From assembly GCF_950295315.1 (NCBI RefSeq), contig NC_080181.1:1175526-1239525 (forward strand): DNA of 64,000 nt. Direction: 5' to 3'. The notes beneath the pieces were generated by a model, which worked only from the letters and a program-made list of their open reading frames with translations, did no database searches and had not been told where the DNA came from. The DNA is from Erinaceus europaeus (lineage: Eukaryota; Chordata; Mammalia; Eulipotyphla; Erinaceidae). Position 1 is the stretch's first letter. Every line of letters starts with the position of its first letter. The translations under genes were made by a program, and so were the position numbers. Shown here in pieces: positions 1-12,284 of this stretch.

Positions 1-483
1 ATTTCTGAGTGGACTTGGAAAGAACATTGCTTTAACTCAGCCCTGCAGAAGTGGGTAAAGTCAGCATTACAAGAGCAGCAGAGCCCCTGGGGCAGGTGTA
101 AGAGCTGTTGTGTTGTGTGAGCCGTGAGTGTGGATGCAGGCACTTGGCCTCCTGCAGGCCCTTCTGCAGTTCACACCCTCCTGCTGTGTTTCTGTCCTCT
201 TCCTTCTTCCTGAACCACTTGTCTGGAGGCCAGGCTGGCAGGCACAGTGCGCTCAGCTATGGGGAGGACGCCAGTTACTTGCTCCTTGTCTTCCCTCTAT
301 GGTGGCAGGCACCTGGTTCTCAGCCAGACACTGCTGAGGGACCGCCTGTGCATGGAGCTGTACAGTAGGCACTTGATATATGCAGTCCGCAGAGGAGGCT
401 GCCTTCATCACAACTCAGGGACTTACTAAAGACCAAGACAGAAAGAACTGGGGAAAAAACAGTACCAGGGGCAGGGAAGTAAT

Positions 484-590
484 GGCAGCTGTGCAGAAGA
501 CTTCCATGCCTGATAGTTTCAAGGTCCCAGGTTCAATTCCAGATGCTACCTTAATGGCAGAAGTGGAAAAAAGCAAACAGAAATCCACAG
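484..590 (+). repeat. SINE fragment (tRNA-related, degraded)
   Basis: The stretch includes a B-box-like GGTTCAATTCC preceded by a 'catgcctgat..aaggtcccag' motif. The same layout occurs in the copies at 32803-32940 and 52812-52935. It is divergent and has no clear target-site duplication. Confidence 0.4.
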
Positions 591-1678
591 GTACACACCT
601 GCTTGTTTGGTGAGTTCTAGGTGCCGAGTGCTGCTGGCTTAGGAAGTCTGATATGTGGAAATGTTGGCCTGGTGTTCTCCTAACATCAAACCCTGCCCAT
701 GGACCTGCAGCTGCCCATCCTGTACCACTCACTCACTGGCAGCCCACTGGTCTTCTGCAGGTGCCACGGTTCTGAACGCAATTGGAAGCCCATCCAGCAG
801 AGGTGTGGAAAGGGGAGAGAACAGCCTTACTTCCTGGCTGACGGCCACATTGTGTCACTGTCAGAGCTGGCAGCTGTGAAGTAAGAAAGTGTGTGGGTTC
901 CTTCAGTCTAGTCACCTGTGTGGACCTCCTGCCTGCTCGGGGGAGCTCCTCATAGCCACATGAGACTGGCCTGTCAGATGTGAGGAGGTGTGTGGGAGGC
1001 ATGGCTGTTAGGGCCAGGTGGCCATGCTTTCCTCACCCTCCCCTCCTCTGTGAAGTCAGATAACAGTGCCACTCATGGCAAGAACTGGAGTGCAGGGGCA
1101 GGAGGAGACAGCACTGCCACTGTCCCTCAGTGCTTGGGATGGGGACTGCCAGCTCCTGCCTGGTTCCCTCCTCCTCAGAGCTAAGAGGTGGCATCAGGGT
1201 GAATGATGGCCAGTCTCACTGCAGGCATGACTCTGGAGGTACGGGGGGCGGGGGTGGTCCTTGGACATAGCCTCCTTCATCTGTTTTGTTGAGTTCTGAA
1301 GTCCTCCAAACTATCTGTCTGTGGAATGGGCTTTCTCCACTGCCTCCTGGGGAACCCAGGCACCCTGCCCCTTCCTCAGAACACTGCCAGTTCCCTCCCT
1401 CTTCTGCTCTTGTCTGGGCTGCTAGACCTCTTACAGTAGTTTTTCTTACAAGATACACCCACTGAAATCATCTGTAGTCCTGGTTTAATTATATGTGAAT
1501 CTTTATCTTGCTGAGGAAATATTATTTTGCCTCCCTTTTGATTTCAAGTGCTTTTCTGTTCAGGAGTGGATGGTTCTGAAAAAGCTTCCCAAGGAACAGA
1601 GAGAGAATAGTATTTGCAAATCAGACAAAATGACAAGACCCAGGAAGCAGTGTGAAGAGAGCAGATGAGAAATTCTAT

Positions 1679-1680
<2 letters not shown>

Positions 1681-1725
<45 letters not shown>
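1681..1725. repeat. (TG)n microsatellite
   Basis: About 22 uninterrupted TG dinucleotides. On the minus strand they give a meaningless His-Thr open frame. Confidence 0.95.
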
Positions 1726-1727
<2 letters not shown>

Positions 1728-3965
1728 CTTGAACTGTTCCAGAGCCACTCCTGGTATAGGGAAGTTGCATGGCCTCAGACTGGGGGGTGGCCAGACCCTG
1801 TATCCAGTGCCCCACGCAGCAAGCCTGCCTGTTCTCCTTCCTGTCTGAGAGTCCCATGCTGTCCCACAGCTTCGTGTCTTACGGGTAGCAGTACTGCTCT
1901 TGGGGTAGGTTTTCTGGTGTCCCCTCTTGCCTTGGGATCAAGCTGGTTCTGCTGTGAGTGTGTAAGAGGAGTTCCTAAATCTCACCTACCTGCCTGAAGT
2001 CCAGCGCCCTCCAGAGGTTATATGTGTAATTCAGGAGGAAGATGATAGACTTCATGCAGTACCTGCTGTCATCCCTGGCATGCCATGTATGTCTTAATGT
2101 TGCTGATAAAAATTAAGTTAGACCTGTGGCTAAGCTCATTGCTAATATGGACTGTACTGTTATGTAGTTGAGATCAAATTTACTTTCAGCATAAAACTTT
2201 CCAGCAAAACAGAATTATTTTAAAACATGCAGAATTATCACTTGAGGAGCTTCAGGCAGCTGACACCACAGAGCAGTGTCCCTGGCCAAGCAGGGCAGGA
2301 CATCAGCCCTTCCATGTGGACATGGGGCCAAGGCTAACCAGCCTTCTGTCAGTGTCCCTTCACACAAGCTTGCAGACCCATTCCACAGAGTCATACATGC
2401 TAGCACAGAGCACTACCTAGGAGCCACCTGCTGGTGATGGGTAACTCACAGCCCAGAGCAGAGACTTGGGCAGATACATCTCACGGCCTTTGGCACAGTG
2501 CTGTGTGCTCTGCTGGTGACGGACTGGCTTGGAGAGGAGGGAGGGACTCAGCACAACAGAGGCCTGGTCAGTCTGCTGCAGGCCACATGTGCCTGGAGCC
2601 CACACCCGTAAGATAAAGAGGAGCTGAGTGCCTTCAGCACCTTCCACGTCACCCCCATTCCCGCCTGCAGCCGCAAGCAGGGATTTCTAAGAGGAAGAAG
2701 CCTTTGCCAAGAAAATGTCACCTCTGTGTTCAGATGCCATGCTCACACAACCTCAAAAGTGGATTCCAGTGTGGGGGAGCGTCCACATGCTGTCCTTTTG
2801 AGGGTAAAGTCTATGAATCCGAGTCTGTTGTGAGACCATAGACCTGGCTGCTCTGGCTCCCCTGGCTCGAGTTACACTCAGTAGGCTGTGGTGGATTGAG
2901 TCAGTGTGGAAGGTCTGCCTCCCCTTCCCTCTATCCATCTCTCTTCCCCTTCCCTCCCCTCCCTTCCATTGATTGTGGCTGCAACTGTGGTCATTTCTTA
3001 CTGGGGAGGAACTCCAGCTCACTGGGTCTAGGCCAGACAGTCCCAAGGACATAAGCATGTAACTGTAGATGTCTGACAAGCACAGGCCCCAAGCCACAGG
3101 AGGAGGCATACGTCCTGGAGCCTTCCTGTTGGTAAAAGAAGTGTCCCTGATTGTCACCTCTGCCACGCAGCCTCATGGAGCTGTCCCCTATCCACCAGCT
3201 TGGGACATATGTGCAGGACTCTGGGCTTCAGCTGTTCGACAGATGGCTCCACCTCCAAAGACCAGGTGCAGTGTATGAGGCCAAGGTCAGGGCCCTGGCC
3301 AGGTGACAGTGCCCTGCACCCCACCCACACTGCACGGGGCTGCCCTGGCAGTAGGAGATGAGACCAAGCACTGGGAAGGACTCTGCAGGCACCCCTCCCA
3401 TCAGAGACTGCAGGCAGGTCTTAAGGAGAAAGCTGCCCGGGACAGCCCCAGCTGAAGTGGACCACGAACCCTAGCTCAGAGTCCACCTGAGCAGCAGCCT
3501 CCCCTGTCTGCCTGCTCCTGAGCTCACACGCCTGTTCATCACGTGGAGCTCTCAGCCAGAGCTGCAGCTTGCCCTCACTCTGCGTGGCCAGAGCACCTAA
3601 CTCAACAGCGTCTGCTAACAGCCATTTCCTCTAGTGTCCAGAGCTTTCCTTATGACCCCAGTGAGCTAGCATGTAAGTAATGTAAGGATTGTGAATTCTT
3701 TATGCACACCTACAGGCATATTGGTTCTCACACACATATCCGGGGACTAGTCCTTCTCTCTTTCTGTCTAGCTTTGTTTTGGGAAGTAGTTTTCTTCCCA
3801 TTGTTAATATTTACACTTCTGAATTTCAGTCTGGACTGTTTAAGTTCTTCTGGCACTCAAATGCTTTCCTTTTCTTTCTTTCCTTCTTGTTTTCTTCAGA
3901 AAATTGAAGGCCAGTTAATAGGAACAATAGTACTGATTCTGAAAATGACTGTTTGCAGGATCAAG

Positions 3966-4275
3966 CGGTAATGCCCCCGGTTGAGCACATGGATTACCGT
4001 GCACAAGGGCCTTGGTTCAAGCCCCCGCTCCCCACCTGCATGGGGAAAGCTTTACACGCCATGAAGCAGGTCTGCAGGTCTCTCCTCCTACTCCACTTCT
4101 TCCTCCTCCTCCTCCTCTCCTTGCCCCTCTCCCTCTCTATTTCCCCCTCCCCTCTCAATTTCTCTTTGCTGTCAAATAAATTAAAGAAAAATGCAGGGGG
4201 GGGGTGGCTGGACTGGAAGTGGTAAGATTCATACTGCAACATAGAGCCCCAGCAATAGTCCTGGTGGCAAGGAAG
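3966..4275 (+). repeat. tRNA-derived SINE, long form, diverged
   Basis: It has the family's order of parts: a tRNA-like head with GGTTCAAGCCCC, 'ctccccacctgcatgggg', 'gaagcaggtctgcagg', a long CT-rich middle, 'gtcaaataaatta', then the long-form tail 'gccccagcaatagtcctggtggcaa'. It runs into a GGAAGG-rich simple repeat to about 4330. Confidence 0.85.
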
Positions 4276-4894
4276 GAAGGAAGGAGGGAGGGAGGAAGGG
4301 AGAAGAGGGGAGGGAGGCAGAAAGGGAGGAGGAAAATGCACTATTCCTCAGTAGAATAGAAAGCACAATGGTATACACCATATTTAACACTGATTTAAGA
4401 TTTCTCAGAAAACTCTGCCTGTAATTTCCAGTTGCAAGGAAGTTCTCCCGTGGAATGTTGTGGCATTGTTATGGTACTCTGGTACTTCTGACCACAGTCA
4501 GAAGTGTAACTAGAAAATAAGCCACCTCCCAATCAACAAGGACTGCTGGGCTCTTCAGTGCCGGCTGCCCTGCTCTCTGTCTTCACAGGGCTAAGCAGCA
4601 AGCTGAACTCAACAAATATGCAGTGCTGATAACATTATTGCTCAGAATTCATTTAGCACTTGCTCATCTTTTGAGTGTCACAATGCTCTGCCTACCAGGT
4701 GCAGGGAATTCTAATTTAATGCTCATTCTGAGCCTTTTTTAGCTCTTGGAAGGGTAATGACCCGTGTGTATAATCCCCCACTTCAGCAGGACATTCCTGG
4801 AGTGAAGCCACAGAATTGTCCACAAATTCATTAAAAACTAGAAATCTCTTTTCCCACACTAAAACTGTAGGCTTCTCCAGCCTTTACCCTGCAG

Positions 4895-4896
<2 letters not shown>

Positions 4897-4937
<41 letters not shown>
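4897..4937. repeat. (CA)n microsatellite
   Basis: About 20 CA dinucleotides, uninterrupted. Confidence 0.95.
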
Positions 4938-4939
<2 letters not shown>

Positions 4940-5379
4940 ATCTGGGAGCACATCATTGATAATTAAGTAGTTTCCATGACAGAGGTGGAAATCAGAAGCA
5001 GAAGAACCTGGGACATATACTTACCAGAACAGCTGGGTAGTCACTCAGCACAGGTCAGCAGTCACTTGTCCTTGGACAGTCTGAGGGCCTCCACATTTTC
5101 TCCTGTGAACCTGCGTTTTCTTGTCAGTTCTGGAAGCACTGCCCACACACTGTTTGCACCAATACTGCCTTTGTTATCTGGACACATTACCCAGCATCTG
5201 ATAGGCATTCTGGAAATATTTAGTGAGTGACCTATGACGGGGAAGTTCCAGCTGTTGTAGAAAGCCTTGGTCTTAACTGTCTCACTGCTTTAGAAAGAAA
5301 ATTGTTGGGGTTACCTAAAAAAATTCTTAACTTTCTCTCATATCTCATCTGAGGCTTTTTGTGCACAGAATTGGCATAC

Positions 5380-5495
5380 TTTTTAAAAAATCAGATTTAC
5401 CAAGAAGTGTAATTAATGCCCTGGGAATATTTAAATTGACATTAAATCAGTGTAAATTACATTCATGAAAATATGCAAATACTGGGTATGAGTCT
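5380..5495. promoter_or_regulatory. Candidate AT-rich regulatory tract (tentative)
   Basis: This short non-repetitive AT-rich island holds TAATTAAT, AAATTGACATTAAAT, TAAATTACATTCATG and an octamer-like ATGCAAAT within about 110 bases. Homeodomain and POU factors bind such motifs. No alignment is available, so function is inferred only from motif clustering. Confidence 0.2.
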
Positions 5496-5778
5496 TGGTT
5501 CATGGCTCCTGGGTGATGGAGTAGTTGAATAAGGGCAGGCACCCCAGCATGAATCCTGACACTTCACCTTGGCAGTGAGACACAAGGTGCCCTAGAACAA
5601 TGTGGCCCACCAGAGTGGGCGGTGAAAGCTGAGCCACTGCTGGGCAGACCAGTGGCTTGGCCTATCAGCCAGAGATGAGGCCTGGGCCTGTGGAGACTCG
5701 GGCACCTGCAGGGAGAGGCCTGGCATGAGCCAAGCACAGGGAAGGTGAGTGTGCACCTTTGGGAGGGGTGAGGATGGG

Positions 5779-6068
5779 GCGGGGGGGGGGGGGCGAGTAG
5801 CTCGTCAGCTGTGTGAGTGTGGGAGTGTGGCTGCAGTGGAGTGGGGGCTTTGGAGGGGGCACCGCAGGAGGTGGGAGGGCACTGGCAGAGAGCACCAAGG
5901 ACACTGTGGACACAGCAGGAGCTGGGGAACACTAGAGGGGCCCTGGGTCACAGGCCTGGTGAGCCAGCTGAGGAGGTGCAGAACCTTCAGTGGTCCCCAA
6001 GCAGAACGCAGAGCCAGTACACTTGTCATAGAGAGGGTCCCTCTGAGGGAGTCTCTCCCCCCCCCCCC
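5779..6068. repeat. Two homopolymer runs (G13 and C12)
   Basis: A run of G occupies about 5781-5793 and a run of C about 6057-6068, in a GC-rich non-coding stretch. Such runs are error-prone in sequencing, so their lengths are uncertain. Confidence 0.7.
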
Positions 6069-7426
6069 GCCCCAGTCTGATGCTGGTGGTTAAGGGAGCA
6101 CTTCTCCCATCTAGTAAAGGACAGCCCATAGGGACAGGATGGGTGACTCCCGCAGAGGGGCTACAACACTGCTGTGTTGTAGCTGACTGCTGAGGCCAGG
6201 TGAGGGGTTTCCCCAGGTCCTCCCCTCTGGGGATGCTGCCTCAACCCCTCCTCACTCCCAGCCAGAGGTTGCCCACAGGACAGGCCTAGCACACCCCGTA
6301 GTGCAGCAGCACGGGGACTCCCTCCCGATGGGCAGCACAGCTCCACGTTCTTCACACCTGCTCATTTCCAGGAGGCTCTGCCTGGCATGTTGGCCCCCTG
6401 ACCTGACCTGGGCTGGCCAGCTGTGCTCCCAGCCTGGGGGTGAATTGCAGCCCCTACTCCCAACAGATGTGCCTGTAACTCGCCCCCATGCACAGTAGGC
6501 CTTCCAGAAGCCCTCCTGCTGGCAGGCTGTGCAAATGGACCCTGGGGCTAGGGCCCAGGCCGGTCCCTCTGGAGCTGACACTAGGCCTGTCCTGTTTCAC
6601 AGAGGACAACACATAGAGCCAGGTGTGGGTTCCAGCAAACCTGAGGAGCATCTGGTCTTGGGGCACATGTGACCTGTGGTGTTGACCAGTCCAACAGTGG
6701 CCAGGATCCATGTCCTCAGCACGCTGCAGCCGAGGGCTGCCCCTGGACAGCCCAGTGGCAGTGGTGTGGGGGCCGTGCTGGTTCCTGGTTTCACTCAGCC
6801 CTGGCCAGCAAGGTTCCCAGGTGGCTGCAGGGGCAGCAGGGCATGCCGAAGCCAGGCCAGAGAAGCACAGGCTTCACGTACTACACCCAGCCCCAGCAGC
6901 CCTGCAGGATCACAAGCTGCATTGTGGTGCACAGCACTGCAGAGGGGCCATCAGGAGCCCACTGTGACAGCCTCCCACAGAGCAGCAGTTCATTGTGTCA
7001 TTAGGCTGTCAGGATTGTCGGGAGTGGCTTATCTCCACCTGACAAGAATCCTCAGTTTGGAAACGCCGCGCCATGTCTGCACTGACTGGGAAGTGTGAGT
7101 GGCATCTGAGAGGAAGCATGGGCCTGTGGGGGGTTTCAAAGGTTTCACAGCAGGGTCTCTGACTCCTGTGCTCTGCCCTCCTGTGCTTCCTCACTCACAG
7201 GTTCCCCTCACGTTGATGCCCACGCACCTGGGTGCCTGTGCTGTGCTGTCCTGCCTTCTGGGGGAAGCCTGCTGAATGCCCACCCTGCTCAGAACTGGCC
7301 TGATGTAGCAGGGCAGAAGGGGGTTGGCTGGGCTGGAGGGGCCATGGCCTACACCTGAGCTGGAGCAGACGTGTGGCGGAGGGCAGAGGACCGCAAGCCA
7401 CACAGTCAGACTAAGCTCAGAGCCCA

Positions 7427-7488
7427 GCTCCGTTGCAGCACTTACCACCTGGCATGGGCTCCGTTGCAGCACTTACTACCTGGCAACA
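7427..7488. repeat. Tandem duplication of about 31 bp
   Basis: Two adjacent copies begin GCTCCGTTGCAGCACTTAC and continue CACCTGGCA or TACCTGGCA. It is a simple local duplication with no coding meaning. Confidence 0.7.
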
Positions 7489-7970
7489 GGCTTTGTCTTG
7501 CGCCATGTGCAGATTGCAAAGCCAGTGATGGCGCGTAGCCAGGTCCATGGTTTCCCTGCACCAGCTCGCTGTGGGGGGGAGGGCTAGTGACCTCTGCATC
7601 TCTGGCTCTATGAGGAGGCCCCACCAGGAAGTAAGTTCTACAGGCAGGGCTCTGCTCCCCTGCCATAGAGGCTCCAGAGGGGTGGCCGGGAGCCTATGTG
7701 GTATCTCTGCTTCCGTCCCACCCCTGCTCTTAGCAGCGGGGGACCCTCAGAGGCATGTTCACAGCTCCCTCTTGGTGCCCACTGGAGTTCCCGTGCTACC
7801 TGCCCTCCTGACAGTGCACCATCCTGGGCTTCTTTGCTTCCCAGGGAAGCCCAGCTAGTAGGTGGCTCAGTCAGGATCTAGGGCCTCTCCTGCAGTGGTG
7901 TGTGAGCTCTCCACTGCATCCAGGATGAGCTACCATTCTGGGACATCTCCCAGAGGAGCCATACCCCAGG

Positions 7971-7981
7971 GGTGTGTGTGT

Positions 7982-8036
<55 letters not shown>

Positions 8037-8037
8037 T
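7971..8037. repeat. (GT)n microsatellite, interrupted
   Basis: A GT/TG tract of about 66 bp with single A interruptions near 7987 and 8030. Confidence 0.95.
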
Positions 8038-8465
8038 CAGAGCCCAGAGTTCTCAACAGAAAACCATGTGATTTCAGTAAAAAGGTATGCTAAGTGCATC
8101 ACAATACAGGCAGATTGTGCTAATGCAAAGAATAAAAATTCATATAGATCAAAAAAGATATTAGTAGGCCTTATCAGCTACTAGTGATAGAGAATGTGGG
8201 GGGCATGGCATTCCTTGTGGTGGCTAGATGTTCTCAAATTATTTCCACAAATAGCCACCCAGCTCTGCAAATATGTAACATGTAGGGGACAGAACTTAAA
8301 CTATGAATCTCATGACACGGAAACTGCATCTCACCACAGTTCCTTTATTGTTGTTGTTTTTAAATTGTGTCCTGGGGAAAGACAGCTAAGCATTTCACAC
8401 TCCAATTTTGAAAGCCTCCTTCAGATTCAAGTTTTGATTGCAAACAGAAAAATCCACCCATTTAA

Positions 8466-8835
8466 CCTGGGGGTCAGGCAGTAGCACAGCAGGTTGAGCG
8501 CACATGGCGAAAAGTGCAAGGACTGGCGCAAGGATCCAGTTCAAGCCCCCGACTCCCCACCTGTGTGTGTGGGGGGGTGTCAGTTCATAAGTGGTGAAGC
8601 AGGTCTGTAGGTGTCTCTTTCTCTCCCTCTCTGTTTTCCCCTCCTCTCTCTATTTCTCTCTGTCCTATCCAACAACAACAGCAATAACAACAGTCATAAC
8701 CACAATGATAAAACAGCCACACAAAAGGGGAAAAAAAATAGCCTCCAGGAGCAGTGGATTCATGGTGCAGGCACCAAGCCCCAGCAATAGCCCTCAAGGC
8801 AAAAAAGAAAGAAGGAAAGAAAGAAAGACCCACCT
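8466..8835 (+). repeat. tRNA-derived SINE, long form, full length
   Basis: The head carries an A-box-like TAGCACAGCAGG and a B-box-like AGTTCAAGCCC. Then follow the 'ctccccacctg' and 'gtgaagcaggtctg' blocks, the CT-rich middle, 'ctgtcctatccaacaaca', and the long-form 3' block 'gcctccaggagcagtgg..ccccagcaatagccc'. It ends in GAAA repeats. Confidence 0.9.
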
Positions 8836-8947
8836 ACTTTAACCCAGGTGAGCTGGTCGTGGGCTTGCTTTCCTGTTCCTAGGCTTCAAGTCTCCATTCT
8901 GCTTCTGGTCCCACAGGAGGGAAGAGGCCTTCCTGCTGCCGAAGGCT

Positions 8948-9256
8948 TAAAGATCCTAGTTAGAGCCCCCAGCTCCCCACCTGCAGGGACGTTGCTTCAC
9001 AATTGGTGAAGCAGGTCTGCAGGTGTCTATCATTCTCTCCCCCTCTCTGTCTTTCCCTCCTCTCTCGATTTCTCTCTGTCCTATCCAACAGCAACATCAG
9101 TGGCAACAACAGCAATGACGACAACAACAAGGACAACAAAAGGGCAGGGGAAAGGCCTCCAGGAGCATTGGATTTGTAGTGCAGGCACCAAGCCCCAGCA
9201 ATAAGCTTGGAGGCAAAAAAAAAAAAACAGAAAAAGAAAGGAAAGAAGGAAGGAAG
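8948..9256 (+). repeat. tRNA-derived SINE, 5'-truncated long form
   Basis: It starts inside the tRNA-like head ('gatcctagttagagccccc') and keeps the rest of the family order through 'gccccagcaataagcttgg' and an A-rich tail. It lies about 110 bp after another copy in the same orientation. Confidence 0.85.
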
Positions 9257-11469
9257 CTGTTAAGCTTTGTCATTGTTCCAGTTTTATTCACATGCCAAGT
9301 CTAGGGTTTACAGAGTTTCACATGGGAGGGAGTGGTTTGATAACTTCTAGGAAGCTATAAGTCATGGGTTCTCTTTACTCAACATTTAAGGATATTTAGT
9401 TTCTCAAAGACTAAGTGTCAAAGGCTCTTTAGTTTTTTTCATCATTCTACTTAATATTCAGGAAAGAACATTCTTATAGCCAGCAACTACAGTTTCAGAA
9501 CAACACTGATTTCAGTATCTAAGTCATCATAAATACTGATTTGCTGAGGGAAAATACAGGCAACCTCAAAATCTGGGAAAGGAGACATTGTGGTTGTTAG
9601 GAAAAGAGACCTTTAGCTGACTTGCCCTTCAAGTCATTGGTCAAAGAATACTACATTATCTAAAATGTGAAATATTTTTAGTGACATCGGAGGGTGGAAG
9701 GTACTTAGATGCCTAAAACAATCCCTCACATGTGATGCAATAACATTTAACAAGTGCATAGCTAGGAGCAACAATTAAGGCTGATAAGTCACTCTAGTTC
9801 AAAGTATTAAAATAGTTAGAACCTAAACTAATAGAAAATGACAGTCAAAAACAACTCAAGAAACCTGGAATGTCTAAAGCCATTCCATCTCAGATCATGA
9901 CTTCATTTAATGTTATCTGTCAACTGGAGTGTAAATGCTAGGAGAAACAGACATGCTAGCCATGAGCCACACAGGCTTACCACACAGGCTTGACACAGAA
10001 AGTGGGCTGAAGAATGGAAGCAAGCATGAACTACTCAGATCAAGGCTGTGGGCTTAATATCAGGCCTGCTCAGTGGAGGTCTAGATCACAGTGACTTGTA
10101 ACTCTTGGAATGAACACTCAGTAAAACACTGCTCTGAAGACAAAATGGAAGAAAAAAACAGCACCTTCAAAAGTTATTAAAACCACCCAGTGTAATATGA
10201 GGTTCCATTAACTTTGTAAACAATTACAAGAAAAATGTTTTGGTAAATTTAGCACATTGATTTTTGGCAAATTTACTTTGGAAAACTGGTCTTTCTGCCT
10301 GTTGCTTATTTCAGCATACTGATTTTTAACAGTCCCTTCTGATATCTGGTGCCCTCAGAGAACACACTAGAATCTTTTTGACTGAAATGAACATGGGTTG
10401 TGATGCGACTGGCCGGGCAGGGGAGCCTGAATGGGCACTGAGCCGGACTTCAATGGAGCTTGAGGGAGGTGGCCCATCAAGGGAGACAGATGGGACTGGA
10501 GCTGCGGTAGTGCCTTAGGAGGGTATGTGATCAGGGATTCTAAGAGGAGGGCCCAACTGCAAGTGTTGCTTTTACCTGGTTTGTAGCTGGCAGTTCTGTG
10601 GACAGGACAGGTGGCCTCTGCTAGGGGGGCGGGGGACCGGGCCAGGGCAGGGGCTTCCGCTCTCCAGAGCAACTGGAAATATTCCAGAGTCTGGCCTAGA
10701 CCACTGGTGGTTGTCACTGGGGGCCATTTTTCCCCAGTGGTGTTAGATAAGGTCTGGAGATATCTTGGAAAGCAGTGATCCTGCCTGGGGGTCATGTACT
10801 GTTTGTGACTGTTCTCAGCCAGCAGATGCAACTCCATTCTGCCTGTTGATTTCTGGAGGACATTCTCCATGTGTCAGTGCACAGCAGATGCCGCTTTGCT
10901 CCAGCCCAGGTGCAGGGGATCAGGGGCTGCAGGTGACTAGATGTGAGCCCCCCCCCACCCTGTGCTGAGTCTAGAAGCCACTGTTTAGGGATTCCTGACT
11001 GTGTGCCTCATTTCGGCCTGGAGCAGACACCCACCCCCCTGCATGAATGAACGTGATTTCTGCAGCTGAAGGCTCCTCTCCATTTTTGCTGAGTTAGGGA
11101 AGTGTCATTAGCACTGTAAGGTTATGAGGGAGCTAATAACAGTCATTTCCATGACTATGAGATCCAATTGCAGTGCTCACAGAAAAGTCATCTCTGCTCA
11201 CAGGGCTGCAACAACTACCTTCCTGGGAGATGGTTCACTGGCTCTAGCCAGAAGCACCAGCTCTGCAGCTCTGCAGCTCACACCTTAGCCCCTACAGGGC
11301 TTCCTTCACCCCAGAGGTGAGTGAAGCCCAGAGTGCCTGGACAGGACCAGTGCAGCAGGACAGACGCAAGAGGGACTGGACACAGATTAATGATGGCAGT
11401 TACTGGGTATATGAGCAGCTTTAAGGAACACTATTTAAAATTTTTTTAATTTAACTATTTAAGAATAAG
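9257..11469. other. Unique intronic sequence, no gene
   Basis: About 2.2 kb with no recognised repeat or coding signature. The first 1.1 kb is AT-rich and looks non-repetitive. A GC-richer part (10400-10960) holds chance open frames on both strands without domains. The piece around 11090-11210 (CATTAGCACTG, GAGCTAATAACAG, CCAATTGCAG) could be conserved noncoding DNA, but this cannot be shown from the sequence alone. Confidence 0.6.
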
Positions 11470-11999
11470 TTAATTAAGAACACAACACACCCATCCAAAA
11501 AGATCTGTGTACATATATGTTCTTAGCAGCACAATCTGTAATAGCCAAAACCTGGAAGCAAACCAGGTGTCCAACAACAGATGAGTGGCTGAGCAAGGTG
11601 TGATCTATATACACAATGGAATACTACTCAGCTATCAAAAATGGTGACTTCACCGTTTTCAGCCGATCTTGGATGGACCTTGAAAAATCCATGTTAAGTG
11701 AAATAAGTCAGAAACAGAAGGATGAATATGGGATGATCTCACTTTCAGGCAGAAGTTGAAAAACAAGATCAGAAGAGAAAACACAAGTAGAACCTGAACT
11801 GGAAGTGGCATATTGCACCAAAGTAAAAGTCTCTGGGGTGAGTAGGGGGGAGAATACAGGTCCAAAAAGGATGACAGAGGACCTATTGGGGGTTGTATTG
11901 TTATATGGAAAAATGGGAAATGTTATGCATGTGCAAACTATTGTATATACTGTCAAATGTAAAGCATTAATTCCCCCAATAAATTCTCTTTTAAAAAAG
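11470..11999 (+). mobile_element. L1 retrotransposon 3' end
   Basis: This is a 5'-truncated L1. It carries the typical mammalian L1 terminal text: 'aaaacctggaagcaaaccagg', 'gtccaacaacagatgagtgg', 'acacaatggaatactactca', then 'gatgaatatgggatgatctc' and a final AATAAA-type signal near 11980. The same sequence appears in reverse at 43290-43560, inside a longer L1 with ORF2 remains, which fixes its identity. It has no coding capacity. Confidence 0.85.
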
Positions 12000-12284
12000 A
12001 ATACGTTAATCAAAAGAAAATAGCTGTCAATATCCTGCAGTGCTCTGTCATAGCCCTTATACTTTGAGCCAGGGGCACAGTCAGCAGTTCCAGGCCTGTG
12101 GCCTCCCACTCTACCTCCTTAGCACCAAAGCTGTCCTCCCCGTCATATGTGCAGCAGAGTTACTGGGGCAGGGATTTGTGTTATTCTGGTGATCATGGGA
12201 AGGGAGCAGGTTGACATGCACATTGGGCCATTCTGTGTCTTGTTAGTGAGTGGGTCCCCATTAAAGTCCCCCAAAAAGAATGTG

